From contig NZ_WRXL01000004.1 in NCBI RefSeq assembly GCF_010119195.1, forward strand, positions 365,704 through 429,703: 64,000 bases of DNA, given 5' to 3'. The notes under the pieces are model-generated. The model ran no database searches and was not told the origin of the DNA. It worked only from the letters and a program-made list of their open reading frames with translations. This stretch comes from Haloarcula salina (lineage in GTDB: Archaea; Halobacteriota; Halobacteria; Halobacteriales; Haloarculaceae). Below are positions 8,623 through 16,799 of this stretch, one piece after another; positions within the stretch are counted from its first letter, which is position 1, and each line of letters opens with the position of its first letter. The translations under genes and the position numbers were made by a program.

Positions 8623-9807
8623 TCACTTCTGGATGCCCTCGTCTGTGACGATCTTCGTCGCCCGGTTCTGCTCCTTGCGCCCACCCTCCATGACGATCCG
8701 CGTCTCGCGTTCGGCGGACTGGACGGCCTCGGTGTCCTCGCCGTGGATGCGCGTCATGCGCTCCAGTTGCGTCTGGGCCTCCGCGACGTTGCCGCGGCCG
8801 AGTTCGGTCTTGATGACCGTCTGTCGGTGATCGACGTCCACCTGTTCGTTGTGGGTCGCGAGCTTCGACTCCTCGTCGGTGTAGTCGACCGTGATCGCGT
8901 CGCGCGCCGTCTCGCCCCCGGCCGATAGCGTGACGTTCGCGAGCGACACCGCACGTCCGGGGTCGCGGTCCGGCGCGTGGATCTTCAGGACCACGCGCTG
9001 TGTCTCGCGTTCGAGCAGGTCCGGGAGCGGCACGACGGTCGCGTTGTCCGCCCAGTCGAGATCCACGGACTGGGTCTGGGGGAGCGCGCGGTACACCCCG
9101 CTGACCTCGACGCCGTCGGCCACGTCCAGTTCGAGTCGGGCGTCGGGCGCGACGACGGTCCCGGCCTCCTCGACGGCGTCACCGAAGAACGATTCGATGT
9201 CGCCGGCGGCATCGAGGTGGGTCCACTCGCCGCGGGCGACAGTCCCGAGGGTCCGGATCGTCTCCTCGCGGTAGTCGCTCCCGATGCCGGCGGCCTTGAT
9301 ACGGATGCCCTCACTGTCGATTTCGCGGGCCAGTTCGGCGAACGCCTCGGGATCGTGTGAGTTGTCCTTCCCGTCCGAGAGCAAGAGCACTCGCCGCGCC
9401 GTCGTGTCGTCGCTCGGAAGGTCCTGAAGCGAGGCCTTCGCTTCGAGCAGCCCGCGGTACATATCGGTCCCGCCGCCCGCAGAGATATCCGTGACGGCGT
9501 CGAGCGCCTCTTCACGCGTGATGTCCCCCCAGCGAGTGGGCGCGAGTACGGTCGTGACATCGTTGTCGAACGCGACGATGGAGACGTAGTCGTCCTCGTC
9601 GAGGAGGCCGAACACCCACTCGGCCCCCGCTCGCGCCTGTTCGATATCGTCGCCGGCCATCGATCCGCTCGCGTCGATACAGAGTGCGATCTGTCGCGTG
9701 GGCCGTTCCTCCATCGCCCCCGGTTCGACTTCGATCTCGGCCGTCAGTTTCGCCCCCTCCGTCGGCACGTACGGTCTGTTGACCTCGGTCACGACAGTTG
9801 CAGCCAT
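8623..9807 (-). CDS. von Willebrand factor A (VWA) domain protein
   Basis: 394 residues, first gene of the signalling operon. A VWA domain (about 38-215) carries a complete MIDAS: DASGS at 45-49, a Thr in GGTDMYRGL and Asp in LLSDGKDN, so it should bind Mg and a ligand acidic group. A beta-rich region follows, then a charged helical C-terminus. No signal peptide or membrane helix is visible, so it acts in the cytoplasm. VWA proteins encoded with a kinase and PP2C form the TerY-P triad known in bacteria; this gene is placed the same way. The ATG at 9807 is supported by a TATA-like box 24-31 bp upstream. Confidence 0.9.
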   Translation of the reverse strand: MAATVVTEVNRPYVPTEGAKLTAEIEVEPGAMEERPTRQIALCIDASGSMAGDDIEQARAGAEWVFGLLDEDDYVSIVAFDNDVTTVLAPTRWGDITREEALDAVTDISAGGGTDMYRGLLEAKASLQDLPSDDTTARRVLLLSDGKDNSHDPEAFAELAREIDSEGIRIKAAGIGSDYREETIRTLGTVARGEWTHLDAAGDIESFFGDAVEEAGTVVAPDARLELDVADGVEVSGVYRALPQTQSVDLDWADNATVVPLPDLLERETQRVVLKIHAPDRDPGRAVSLANVTLSAGGETARDAITVDYTDEESKLATHNEQVDVDHRQTVIKTELGRGNVAEAQTQLERMTRIHGEDTEAVQSAERETRIVMEGGRKEQNRATKIVTDEGIQK

Positions 9808-9830
9808 ACCGTATGATGGGACATACGTCC

Positions 9831-9838
9831 TAATTATA
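9831..9838 (-). promoter_or_regulatory. TATA-like box of the VWA-kinase-phosphatase operon
   Basis: Reads TATAATTA on the minus strand, 24-31 bp upstream of the ATG at 9807, so the transcript is probably leaderless. Between box and start lie two nested inverted repeats: GGAC-ATAC-GTCC at 9819-9830 and GTATG-N6-CATAC at 9811-9826. They cover the presumed transcription start and could be a repressor site. Confidence 0.6.
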
Positions 9839-9932
9839 TGTTTTCCCCGAATCGGGTGAAAAAAGAGGGGTCCCTAGGGAGTACATAACCCTGAGTCCGG
9901 GCGAAGTAATCAGTATCTACCACCCACTCGGC

Positions 9933-10577
9933 CTACGTCTCGGCGAGGAGGTCATCGACCAGTTGGGAGACGTACTCGATCTCGTCCTGGTTGACGCCGT
10001 GACCCATTCCCTCGTAGATCCGTTCCTCCACGTCGCCGTGCAGGCGCTCGAACACGCGCCTGGTCTCGTGGACGCGTTCGATGGGAATGTGTGGATCCAC
10101 GTCGCTACAGCCGACGAACACCGGAGTCGCCTCGAGGTCGCCCTCGTACTCGCTCTCGTCGATGGTCTCGCCGATGAGTCCCCCGCTGAGCGCCACCAGT
10201 CCCCCGTACCGCCGCGGGTTTCGCGCGACGAACTCGCTCGCGAGACACGCCCCCTGTGAGAATCCGAGGACGAGCACCCGGTCAGTCGGGATCCCGGCCT
10301 GTGTCGCCTCAGTGACGGCGTCGTCGACCGCCTGTAGCCCGGACGTGCGACCGGGTTCGTTCTGCTCGACCGGAGCCAGAAACGAGTTCGGGTACCACGT
10401 GTTTCGGGCCGCCTGCGGCGCGAGCAGCGCCAGTCCGTCTCGCTGGAACTCAGAGGCCATCTGGACGATGCTCCGCGCGGTCGCGCCCCGCCCGTGGACG
10501 AGCACCGCCGCGGCGCTCGCTTCGGCGAGCGGCGTCCCCGCGGTCGACCGCTGCTGGTCCTGGTGTGGCCCGTTCAT
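9933..10577 (-). CDS. alpha/beta-hydrolase, phospholipase/carboxylesterase family
   Basis: 214-residue serine hydrolase of the small carboxylesterase family (PF02230-like). Visible features are the oxyanion-region VLVHGRGATA, the nucleophile elbow GFSQGA with its Ser, an Asp in a GCSDVDPHIP segment, and the catalytic His in MGHGVN near the C-terminus. There is no signal peptide, so it is cytoplasmic and probably cleaves short acyl esters; the true substrate cannot be told. The first 20 residues are polar and not part of the fold. It stands alone, on the same strand as the signalling operon but separated by that operon's promoter. Confidence 0.88.
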   Translation of the reverse strand: MNGPHQDQQRSTAGTPLAEASAAAVLVHGRGATARSIVQMASEFQRDGLALLAPQAARNTWYPNSFLAPVEQNEPGRTSGLQAVDDAVTEATQAGIPTDRVLVLGFSQGACLASEFVARNPRRYGGLVALSGGLIGETIDESEYEGDLEATPVFVGCSDVDPHIPIERVHETRRVFERLHGDVEERIYEGMGHGVNQDEIEYVSQLVDDLLAET

Positions 10578-11078
10578 CGCGCACCCTCCCCGGGATTGGC
10601 CGAAACTGTTCGAACGCGGTGCTCGGTCAATCGGTTGTCATCGTCGATCAGTACTCGCGTGTTCGCGTCACCGTTCATATCATCTGTACCGGCCGGAGGC
10701 ACTTGACTGGGAACATCAGTCAACCGACGGACGGGTTGGCGCGTCGAGACCGTCCGAACGCTCGTCGACTCATGCCGACGCCGACGCGCGTCGTTGAGCC
10801 AAAATTGAGCGATTAACGAGGTGCTAGGCGTACATCGAGACACACCTCCGGGGGTTCACGTGCGGCCGCGCCGGTGGCCGTCACTGTCGATCGCCCGGAC
10901 AGGTGGTGACGTATCCGGGACTCATCACATAAGAGATTCCATAAATTCTGAGAATTGGATATAAAATAAATTCGAACGAAGCTATCCAGTCGCTAACTAC
11001 GAGGGAGTACCGAAAAGTAGTGTGTTAACCTTCATCAGAGTAGTACTATAACCTTCCAGTTGTTAGCTTGGGTTGACC
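10578..11078. other. intergenic region with inverted repeats and an AT-rich promoter island
   Basis: No convincing gene. A 7-bp inverted repeat TTGACTG-N7-CAGTCAA lies at 10703-10723. An AT-rich island spans 10921-11060. In it the perfect palindrome AATTCT-G-AGAATT (10944-10956) directly abuts a TATA-like GATATAAAATAAA (10959-10971), as an operator next to a promoter would. Transcription to the right would give a leader of about 85 nt for the UPF0058 gene. A nearer box, ACTATAAC (about 11046-11053), is 26-33 bp before that start. Confidence 0.5.
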
Positions 11079-11315
11079 ATGAAAAAGCAGGAGCTCATCC
11101 ACCTTCACGGCCTGCTTGCACAGGTACAGAACCACTACGAAGCAGAGGCCGGGACAGAAGTCGACCACGACGAATACGAGGAACTGGGCGTCAAGCCGAC
11201 ATCGATTCACAAGTCGAAGACCGACCACAAGGCTGCCGTTTTCGCGATCGCCGACGGGATCGCATCCGAGATGAGCGACGAGGCGAAAGAGCCTGTTTCT
11301 GCGGCCGCGGACTAA
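11079..11315 (+). CDS. UPF0058 family protein
   Basis: 78-residue highly charged protein beginning MKKQELIHLHGLLAQVQ, typical of archaeal UPF0058 proteins, whose function is unknown. It is probably helical, with His9 and His11 near the start and further His in NHYEAE and DHDEYEE, possibly metal-binding. The ATG at 11079 is chosen over the TTG six bases upstream because the family starts with MKKQEL and because ACTATAAC at about 11046-11053 then sits 26-33 bp before the start codon. A very acidic/polar Ala-rich tail closes the protein. Single-gene unit. Confidence 0.85.
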   Translation: MKKQELIHLHGLLAQVQNHYEAEAGTEVDHDEYEELGVKPTSIHKSKTDHKAAVFAIADGIASEMSDEAKEPVSAAAD

Positions 11316-11467
11316 CGACCTCCCGCTGTTTCACCAACAATCACACCGGTACAGCGGCGGCGCTTCTCCGAACGGATCTGTCAGAAATTGTGGGTTGCCG
11401 GACACCGAAACCAGTTAGTGATCGTATGTTTTTAGGACGGCCGCGAGGAGTCGCGCCTGCAGGCGGC

Positions 11468-11941
11468 TCACTCGTCGATGAGTTCTTCGAACTCCGGGAG
11501 CACGTCCTCGGACTCGGCTTCGGCGTCGGTCGCCGCGTCGGCCTCTTGCCCGGTGTCGTCTGCCGATTCCGCGGTTTCGTCTCCGTCATCGTCGTCGGAT
11601 TCCTCCGGGATCTCCTCGATTTCGAGTACGTCTAGCGGGATGTTCTCGAGGCGCTGGCCGATCTCTTTGCGCGCGATCCGTGCGGCATGTTCGTCGCGTT
11701 CGACGTTGAACACGGTCATCTCGAGTTCGAGCGCCACGAGGCTCTCATCGGCGGCGAGGAACGCCGGTTCGAGCGTCTCCCCGCAATGGGGACAGTGCCG
11801 GTCGCCCATGTTGATCTCGACGTAGTTGAGGTCCGGGTTCAGCATCTCACCCGTCTTCGAGATCGCGATCCGAACCGCCTCGTCCGCGGATTCGACGTCG
11901 TAGACTGGCACGGCGGCCTCGACGACAACTCGGCAATTCAT
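11468..11941 (-). CDS. DUF555/UPF0212 family protein with CxxC zinc motif
   Basis: 157 residues. The core (1-115) begins MNCRVVVEAAVPVYDV and holds HCPHCGETLEPAF, a single CxxC knuckle with flanking His, as in the archaeal UPF0212 family of unknown function. A run of Glu/Asp/Ser/Ala (about 115-157) follows, a haloarchaeal addition. The frame is open further upstream, but the ATG at 11941 is chosen because the conserved family start is MNCRVVV and a TATA-like box sits 20-27 bp before it. Single-gene unit. Confidence 0.85.
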   Translation of the reverse strand: MNCRVVVEAAVPVYDVESADEAVRIAISKTGEMLNPDLNYVEINMGDRHCPHCGETLEPAFLAADESLVALELEMTVFNVERDEHAARIARKEIGQRLENIPLDVLEIEEIPEESDDDDGDETAESADDTGQEADAATDAEAESEDVLPEFEELIDE

Positions 11942-11960
11942 ATTGGCATGTACATTTTCC

Positions 11961-11968
11961 AATATAAT
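11961..11968 (-). promoter_or_regulatory. TATA-like box for the DUF555 gene
   Basis: ATTATATT on the minus strand, 20-27 bp upstream of the ATG at 11941, giving a leaderless transcript and deciding that start. Confidence 0.6.
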
Positions 11969-12201
11969 GAAGGTTAGGTCGGCGTCGAGAGAGCCGCTCA
12001 CATCGCGTATTTCGCCGATAGACGGATGGATCGCTGGATCTAGCAAAATCGCATCCGGCCAGCCAAATCATCACACCCTCGAAAGACAGACGATACCGTG
12101 TGACTGGCGTGCGGCGTCGACTGCTTCGGCGCGATTCGCTCGCTCGACGGGCTCGGCACGACTCGAAACGCCGATAGCCGTGGGGCGGTTTTCGAGACAC
12201 A

Positions 12202-13110
12202 ATGGAACAGGGCGACATCGACACCGAGCCGCTCGCCGGGGGCATCGAGTTACAGTCGACCGTCGAGAGCGGGCAGTCCTATCTCTGGAACCGGGACGAC
12301 GGCCGGATGTACGAGACGGAGGGCGCGACCGGGGACGACGGCTGGTACTGGACCACCGTCAGGCGCGACGGCACACCCCACGTCGTCCGTGTCCGTCAGC
12401 GAGACGAGCGCCTGGAGTGGGAGTCGACCGTCGACGCCGAACGCGACGTGCGCCGACTGCTGCGCCTGGACGACGATCTCCACGAGATCCGCGCCGGTGC
12501 CCCGGACGACGAGGTGGTACAGGACGCTTACGACGCGTACTGGGGGATGCGGCTGGTCCGGGACCCGCCGTTCGGATCGCTCGTCTCGTTCATCTGCTCG
12601 GCGCAGATGCGCGTCTCGCGCATCCACGGGATGCAGCGGGCGCTCCGGGAGGCGTACGGCGAGCCTGTCGAGTTCGACGGCGCGACCTACCGGGCGTATC
12701 CGACGCCGAGCGCGCTCGCCGAGACGAGCGAGGAAGCGCTGCGCGACCTCGGACTCGGCTATCGCGCGCCGTACGTCCAGCGGACGGCGGAGATGGTGGC
12801 CACCGGCGAAGCTCACCCGGACGAGGCGACCGGAATGGACTACGAGGCGGCGCGCGAATCGCTGACGCGCTTCGTCGGCGTCGGCGAGAAGGTCGCCGAC
12901 TGCGTCCTGCTGTTCTCGCTCGACTTCCTCGAAGCGGTCCCGCTGGACACGTGGATCCGGTCGACCATCGAGGAGTACTACCCCGAGTGCGACCGGGGGA
13001 ACTACGCGGAGACCTCGCGGGCGATTCGGGCCGCGCTCGGCGGCGAGTACGCCGGGTACGCCCAGACGTACCTCTTTCACTACCTCCGCACCGGCGGCGA
13101 CGCCGAGTGA
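12202..13110 (+). CDS. 8-oxoguanine/alkylbase DNA glycosylase, OGG1/AlkA family
   Basis: 302-residue base-excision repair enzyme of the HhH-GPD superfamily that flips out and removes damaged bases. The N-terminal third is the beta-rich domain seen in OGG1 and AlkA. The helical core has SLVSFICSAQMRVSRI, GLGYRAPY, and the helix-hairpin-helix FVGVGEKVADCVLLF carrying Lys230; the catalytic Asp249 is in VPLDTW. Lys at position 230 is the OGG1-type Schiff-base residue, so a bifunctional glycosylase/lyase acting on 8-oxoguanine is likelier than a pure AlkA. There is no C-terminal iron-sulfur motif. It stands just before the acylphosphatase gene. Confidence 0.88.
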   Translation: MEQGDIDTEPLAGGIELQSTVESGQSYLWNRDDGRMYETEGATGDDGWYWTTVRRDGTPHVVRVRQRDERLEWESTVDAERDVRRLLRLDDDLHEIRAGAPDDEVVQDAYDAYWGMRLVRDPPFGSLVSFICSAQMRVSRIHGMQRALREAYGEPVEFDGATYRAYPTPSALAETSEEALRDLGLGYRAPYVQRTAEMVATGEAHPDEATGMDYEAARESLTRFVGVGEKVADCVLLFSLDFLEAVPLDTWIRSTIEEYYPECDRGNYAETSRAIRAALGGEYAGYAQTYLFHYLRTGGDAE

Positions 13111-13130
13111 CCGACGGCGACCAGCCGACA

Positions 13131-13138
13131 GTATAACG
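13131..13138 (+). promoter_or_regulatory. TATA-like box for acyP
   Basis: GTATAACG, 26-33 bp before the ATG at 13164; it suggests the acylphosphatase gene has its own leaderless promoter in the 53-bp gap after the glycosylase gene. Confidence 0.5.
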
Positions 13139-13163
13139 AGGGTCGCAGGGCAAGCGTCTGACT

Positions 13164-13439
13164 ATGTCTCGAACGCGAGCGCACGTCTTCGTCTCCGGCC
13201 GCGTCCAGGGCGTCTACTACCGAGCGACGACACGAGAGCGCGCGCAACAGCGCGGGGTCGACGGGTGGGTCCGGAACCTCGACGACGGCCGCGTCGAGGC
13301 GGTGTTCGAGGGACCTGATGACGACGTGGACGCGATGGTGGAGTTCTGCCGCGAGGGCAGCGAGCGCGCGAACGTGACGGACGTGGAGGTCGAGTACGGA
13401 GACCCGGAAAGCCTCGACGGCTTCGAGGTCCGCTGGTAG
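13164..13439 (+). CDS. acyP: acylphosphatase
   Basis: 91-residue ferredoxin-like fold enzyme that hydrolyses carboxyl-phosphate bonds (for example acetyl phosphate or 1,3-bisphosphoglycerate). The N-terminal signature is complete, VFVSGRVQGVYYRATT with catalytic Arg20, followed by GWVRNLDDGRVEAVFEG with catalytic Asn38. The length is standard. It is cytoplasmic. The next gene, nnr, starts 45 bp downstream on the same strand, so the two may share a transcript, though no functional link is known. Confidence 0.95.
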   Translation: MSRTRAHVFVSGRVQGVYYRATTRERAQQRGVDGWVRNLDDGRVEAVFEGPDDDVDAMVEFCREGSERANVTDVEVEYGDPESLDGFEVRW

Positions 13440-13484
13440 CCGTCGTCCCGTAGAGTTACTTCGGTGGCAGCGCAATCCCCGCGC

Positions 13485-14927
13485 ATGCTCACCGGCTCAG
13501 AGATGGGCGTCGTCGACGAGAACGCCGAGGCCCTCGGCGTGCCGCGCAAGCAACTGATGGAGTCGTCCGGCCACGCGGTCGCCCGAGCGGTTCGGAGGCT
13601 GGCGGACCCCGGCGACAGCGTGACGATCGTCGCCGGCCGCGGGAACAACGGCGGCGACGCGCTCGTCACCGCCCGCTTCCTCGACGACTTCGACCTCCGC
13701 GTCCTCCTGCTCGGACGACCCGAGACCATCACGACGGACATCTCCCGAGAGAACTGGGACGCCCTTCAGCGTGCAGAGTACCCCACGGAGACGGTCACCG
13801 ACTCCGCCGCGCTCGATCTCGGCGACCCGGCCCTCGTCGTCGACGCGATGCTTGGGACCGGCATCGCCGGTGACCTCCGAGAACCCGAGGCGACGGCCGC
13901 CGCCGCGATGAACGCTGGCGACGCGACGGTCCTGTCGGTGGACGTTCCCTCCGGCCTCGACGCCGGGACCGGACGGCTGGCCGAGAACGCCGTCCGGGCC
14001 GACCACGTCGTGACCTTCCACGACACGAAACCCGGCCTCCCGAACCTCGACGCGCCCGTCACCGTCGCCGACATCGGCATCCCCGACGCGGCGGAGCTGT
14101 TCGTCGAGCGCGGCGACCTCTCGCGACTCGACCGCGACCCCGCGAGCCACAAGGGCGACAACGGCGAGGTCCTCGTCGTCGGCGGCGGTCCCTACACCGG
14201 CGCGCCGGCGCTCAGTGCGCAGGCCGCGCTCCGCGGCGGAGCCGACCTCGTCCGCGTCGCCTGCCCGGCCGCGGTCGCCCGCGAGATCCAGGGCTACAGC
14301 GAGAACCTCATCCTCAGGCCCTACGACGGCGACCGCCTCGCGCCGGCCCACGTGGACCGGCTCGCCGACCTTGCGGCGTCCCACGACGCGCTCGTCCTCG
14401 GACCGGGACTCGGCGACGCCGACGCGACGCTCGACGCCGTGGCCGACATGCTCTCGAGGTTCGACGGGACGGCCGTCGTCGACGCCGACGCCCTCTCCGT
14501 GGTTCCGGAGATCGAGACGGACGCCGACCTCGTCTGCACGCCGCATCAGGGCGAACTCGTGGGGATGGGCGGGGAGACGGACGAAGACTGGCGCGAGCGG
14601 ATGGCCCTCGTCGAGTCCTTTGCCGCCGAGATCGGCCAGACGCTGCTGGTGAAAGGGCCCTACGACATCGTCTCCGACGGCGAGCAGACACGGGTCGGAC
14701 GGACCGGCAACCCCGGCATGACTGTCGGGGGAACGGGCGACGTGCTCGCCGGCGTGACCGGCGCGCTCGCCTGCGTCCAGACCCCGCTCGACGCCGCGGC
14801 TATCGCCGCCTACGCGGTCGGGAGCGTCGGAGACCGAGTCGTCGAGGACCGCGGCTACGGGCTGGTGGCGACGGACCTGCTTGACGAGATTCCGCGGGTG
14901 CTGTGGCGTCGCGGTGCGGGAGAATAA
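13485..14927 (+). CDS. nnr: bifunctional NAD(P)H-hydrate epimerase and ADP-dependent dehydratase
   Basis: Repairs NADHX and NADPHX, the hydrated damaged forms of the nicotinamide cofactors. 480 residues with two domains: an N-terminal YjeF_N Rossmann epimerase (about 1-210, with AGRGNNGGDALV and DAMLGTGI) and a C-terminal ribokinase-like dehydratase (about 220-480, with LGPGLG, HQGEL and GNPGMTVGGTGDVLAG near its ADP site). The frame opens at a GTG 21 bp earlier, but the ATG at 13485 (MLTGSEM) fits the family start. The order epimerase then dehydratase is that of microbial fused Nnr. Confidence 0.94.
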   Translation: MLTGSEMGVVDENAEALGVPRKQLMESSGHAVARAVRRLADPGDSVTIVAGRGNNGGDALVTARFLDDFDLRVLLLGRPETITTDISRENWDALQRAEYPTETVTDSAALDLGDPALVVDAMLGTGIAGDLREPEATAAAAMNAGDATVLSVDVPSGLDAGTGRLAENAVRADHVVTFHDTKPGLPNLDAPVTVADIGIPDAAELFVERGDLSRLDRDPASHKGDNGEVLVVGGGPYTGAPALSAQAALRGGADLVRVACPAAVAREIQGYSENLILRPYDGDRLAPAHVDRLADLAASHDALVLGPGLGDADATLDAVADMLSRFDGTAVVDADALSVVPEIETDADLVCTPHQGELVGMGGETDEDWRERMALVESFAAEIGQTLLVKGPYDIVSDGEQTRVGRTGNPGMTVGGTGDVLAGVTGALACVQTPLDAAAIAAYAVGSVGDRVVEDRGYGLVATDLLDEIPRVLWRRGAGE

Positions 14928-14942
14928 GCGCCCAGCAGGCAC

Positions 14943-16253
14943 TCAGGCCGACGCGCCGACGAGGTCGCCGGCCTTCGCCCGGGACTGCTCGATGATCGCC
15001 GGCCGCGCCTCGAACTCGATGACCACCTGGTCGCCGTAGTCGACGGCCTCGACGTTCGCGTGGTCGTGAATCCAGGAGACGAGGCTCATGGTGTCCTCCG
15101 TCATCGGGAGCACCAGTCGCTCCTGCTCGTAGTCGGGCAGTTCCCGGTCGATGCGCTCAGCCAGGCCGTCGACGTTCAGCCCCTCCCTGGCGCTGACCGC
15201 GACGGGGTCCGGAGCCAGCGACGAGAGCGCCGCCTTCTTGCGCTGGACCTCCTCGTCGTCGACCGCGTCCGTCTTGTTCAGCACCGTGACGATGGGCGCT
15301 TCGTTTCGCTCGTACAGCGTGTCGTGGCTCGTCACCAGCTTCTCGCGGATCTCCTCGACCGACTCGGTGACGTCGACGACGAGCAAGACGAGGTCGGCGT
15401 GGTACACCGAGCCGAGCGTGGACTTGAACGACTCGACGAGCCAGTGAGGGAGGTCCTGAATGAACCCGACGGTGTCGGTCACCAGCACCTCGCGCTTGCC
15501 GACCTCCGCGCGCCGCGTCGTCGTCCCGAGCGTCGTGAACAGTCGGTCCTCGCTCTCGGCGGTCGCGTCGAGGTCCGGGTGGAGGTCCTCGTTCTCGTCC
15601 ACGTCCAGTTCGGTCGCGAGCCGGCGCAGCAGCGTCGATTTCCCGGCGTTGGTGTAGCCGGCCAGCGCGACGAGATCGAATCCCGACTCGCGGCGCTGGT
15701 CCCGGCGGTGGCGCTCGGTCTCCTCGATGGATTCGAGGTCGTCGCGGATGTTGGAGATCTGCTTCTTGATGTCCTCTTCGCGGGTCTCGTCGTACTCCCC
15801 GAGCCCCATGAACCCCGGCCGTTCGTCGCGCTTGGCGAGGCTCGCCTTGGCCTCGGCCCGCGGGAGTTCGTAGCGCAACTCGGCGAGCTCGACCTGGAGC
15901 TGCGCCTTCCGGGTCTGGGCCCGCTGGCCGAAGATTTCGAGGATGAGCCGGAAGCGGTCGATGACCCGCACCCGGTCGGGGAGCTCGTTCCCGATGTTGT
16001 AGGTCTGGTACGGGCCGAGTTGGTTGTCGAAGATCACTACGGTCGCGTCCTCGCGGGCGACCGCGTTGCTCAGCCGTGCCACCTTCCCCTCGCCGAGGTG
16101 ATAGGCGGGGTCCTCGGTCCGAGTCTGGGTGATCTCCCCGACGACCTCGTAACCGGCGGCTCTGGCGAGGTCCCGGATCTCTTCCGTGTCGGCGGTGCCG
16201 CTGTCGACGCGCTTCGCGACCACCGCCCGTTCCGTGGTGTGTGTCGCCGTCAC
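14943..16253 (-). CDS. hflX: ribosome-associated GTPase HflX
   Basis: 436-residue GTPase of the Obg-HflX class; bacterial HflX splits or rescues stalled ribosomes. Order of features: N-terminal nucleotide-binding-like domain (about 1-115), long coiled coil (115-188, AELRYELPRAEAK), then the G domain with G1 GYTNAGKS (199-206), G3 DTVGF (260-264) and G4 NKTD (326-329), and a short C-terminal domain. The start is a GTG (16251-16253), supported by a TATA-like box 23-34 bp upstream and by the N-terminal match to the family. Stop is 16 bp from the convergent nnr stop. Confidence 0.93.
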   Translation of the reverse strand: MTATHTTERAVVAKRVDSGTADTEEIRDLARAAGYEVVGEITQTRTEDPAYHLGEGKVARLSNAVAREDATVVIFDNQLGPYQTYNIGNELPDRVRVIDRFRLILEIFGQRAQTRKAQLQVELAELRYELPRAEAKASLAKRDERPGFMGLGEYDETREEDIKKQISNIRDDLESIEETERHRRDQRRESGFDLVALAGYTNAGKSTLLRRLATELDVDENEDLHPDLDATAESEDRLFTTLGTTTRRAEVGKREVLVTDTVGFIQDLPHWLVESFKSTLGSVYHADLVLLVVDVTESVEEIREKLVTSHDTLYERNEAPIVTVLNKTDAVDDEEVQRKKAALSSLAPDPVAVSAREGLNVDGLAERIDRELPDYEQERLVLPMTEDTMSLVSWIHDHANVEAVDYGDQVVIEFEARPAIIEQSRAKAGDLVGASA

Positions 16254-16275
16254 TCGTCGCGAAAGTAGGGCGTCC

Positions 16276-16287
16276 GATTATTTAATC
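16276..16287 (-). promoter_or_regulatory. TATA-like box for hflX
   Basis: GATTAAATAATC on the minus strand, 23-34 bp before the GTG start at 16253, so the GTG probably begins a leaderless message. Confidence 0.55.
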
Positions 16288-16401
16288 TGCGGGGTGGGTC
16301 GCCCCGACGTCCGGCGGCCGACGGCGAACAACTCGGCACGCTGGGGCCAGTCGCGACCGACCCGTGACGATAAAAAGAGGGACAGACACGAGCACAAAGG
16401 A

Positions 16402-16409
16402 TTTAAAAA
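16402..16409 (+). promoter_or_regulatory. TATA-like box for the FUN14 gene; decides its start
   Basis: TTTAAAAA. An in-frame ATG at 16409 overlaps this box, while the ATG at 16430 is 21-28 bp downstream, the leaderless spacing, so the later ATG is preferred. Confidence 0.55.
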
Positions 16410-16429
16410 TGGACAGTCAGGTACGCGGT

Positions 16430-16777
16430 ATGGAAACGTTCGCACTACAACTGGACGGATTCGGTCTCCAGCAGATGGGGCTTGAGTTCGGCGGCGGCGG
16501 CCTCATCGGCGGTATCATCGGCTTCGCCGCCAAGAAGGTCGCGAAGCTCATCGCCGTCATCGTCGGCATCGAGCTGGCGCTGTTCAAGTTCCTGGAGACG
16601 CGCGGCATCCTCGAGGTCAACTGGGAAGCCATCGGCGGGGCGGCGCGGAACGCGACCGGGACCGCCGGCGACGCCGCGGCGACCCAGCCGCCCTCCTGGC
16701 TCATGTCGCTGCTGTCGGCGCTGCCGGTCAGCGCCGGGTTCACCGCCGGCTTCCTGATCGGCTTCAAGAAGGGATAA
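16430..16777 (+). CDS. FUN14 family membrane protein
   Basis: 115-residue membrane protein with Gly-rich hydrophobic segments: GGGGLIGGIIGFAAKKVAKLIAVIVGIEL (about 17-47) and SAGFTAGFLIGFKKG at the C-terminus. This is the FUN14 pattern, including the terminal glycine helix with basic end. Mitochondrial FUNDC1 acts in mitophagy; the archaeal role is unknown. Between the helices is a short polar loop (NWEAIGGAARNATG). Upstream in-frame GTG (16364) and ATG (16409) starts would add 22 or 7 polar residues, but the promoter spacing favours METFALQL. It is a single-gene unit between divergent hflX and convergent sbds. Confidence 0.85.
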   Translation: METFALQLDGFGLQQMGLEFGGGGLIGGIIGFAAKKVAKLIAVIVGIELALFKFLETRGILEVNWEAIGGAARNATGTAGDAAATQPPSWLMSLLSALPVSAGFTAGFLIGFKKG

Positions 16778-16799
16778 CGCGAACCGGCTGCGGTCCGCC

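Noticed and set aside
10601..10612. Second CGAA-N4-TTCG match (CGAAACTGTTCG) near the esterase start
   Set aside because: With eight fixed bases about one or two matches are expected by chance in 64 kb. No TATA box or respiratory gene is nearby, so it is probably not a NarO site.
10574..10843. 89-codon minus-strand frame upstream of the esterase gene
   Set aside because: No motif, biased composition, no promoter at the right distance, and it overlaps the esterase start.
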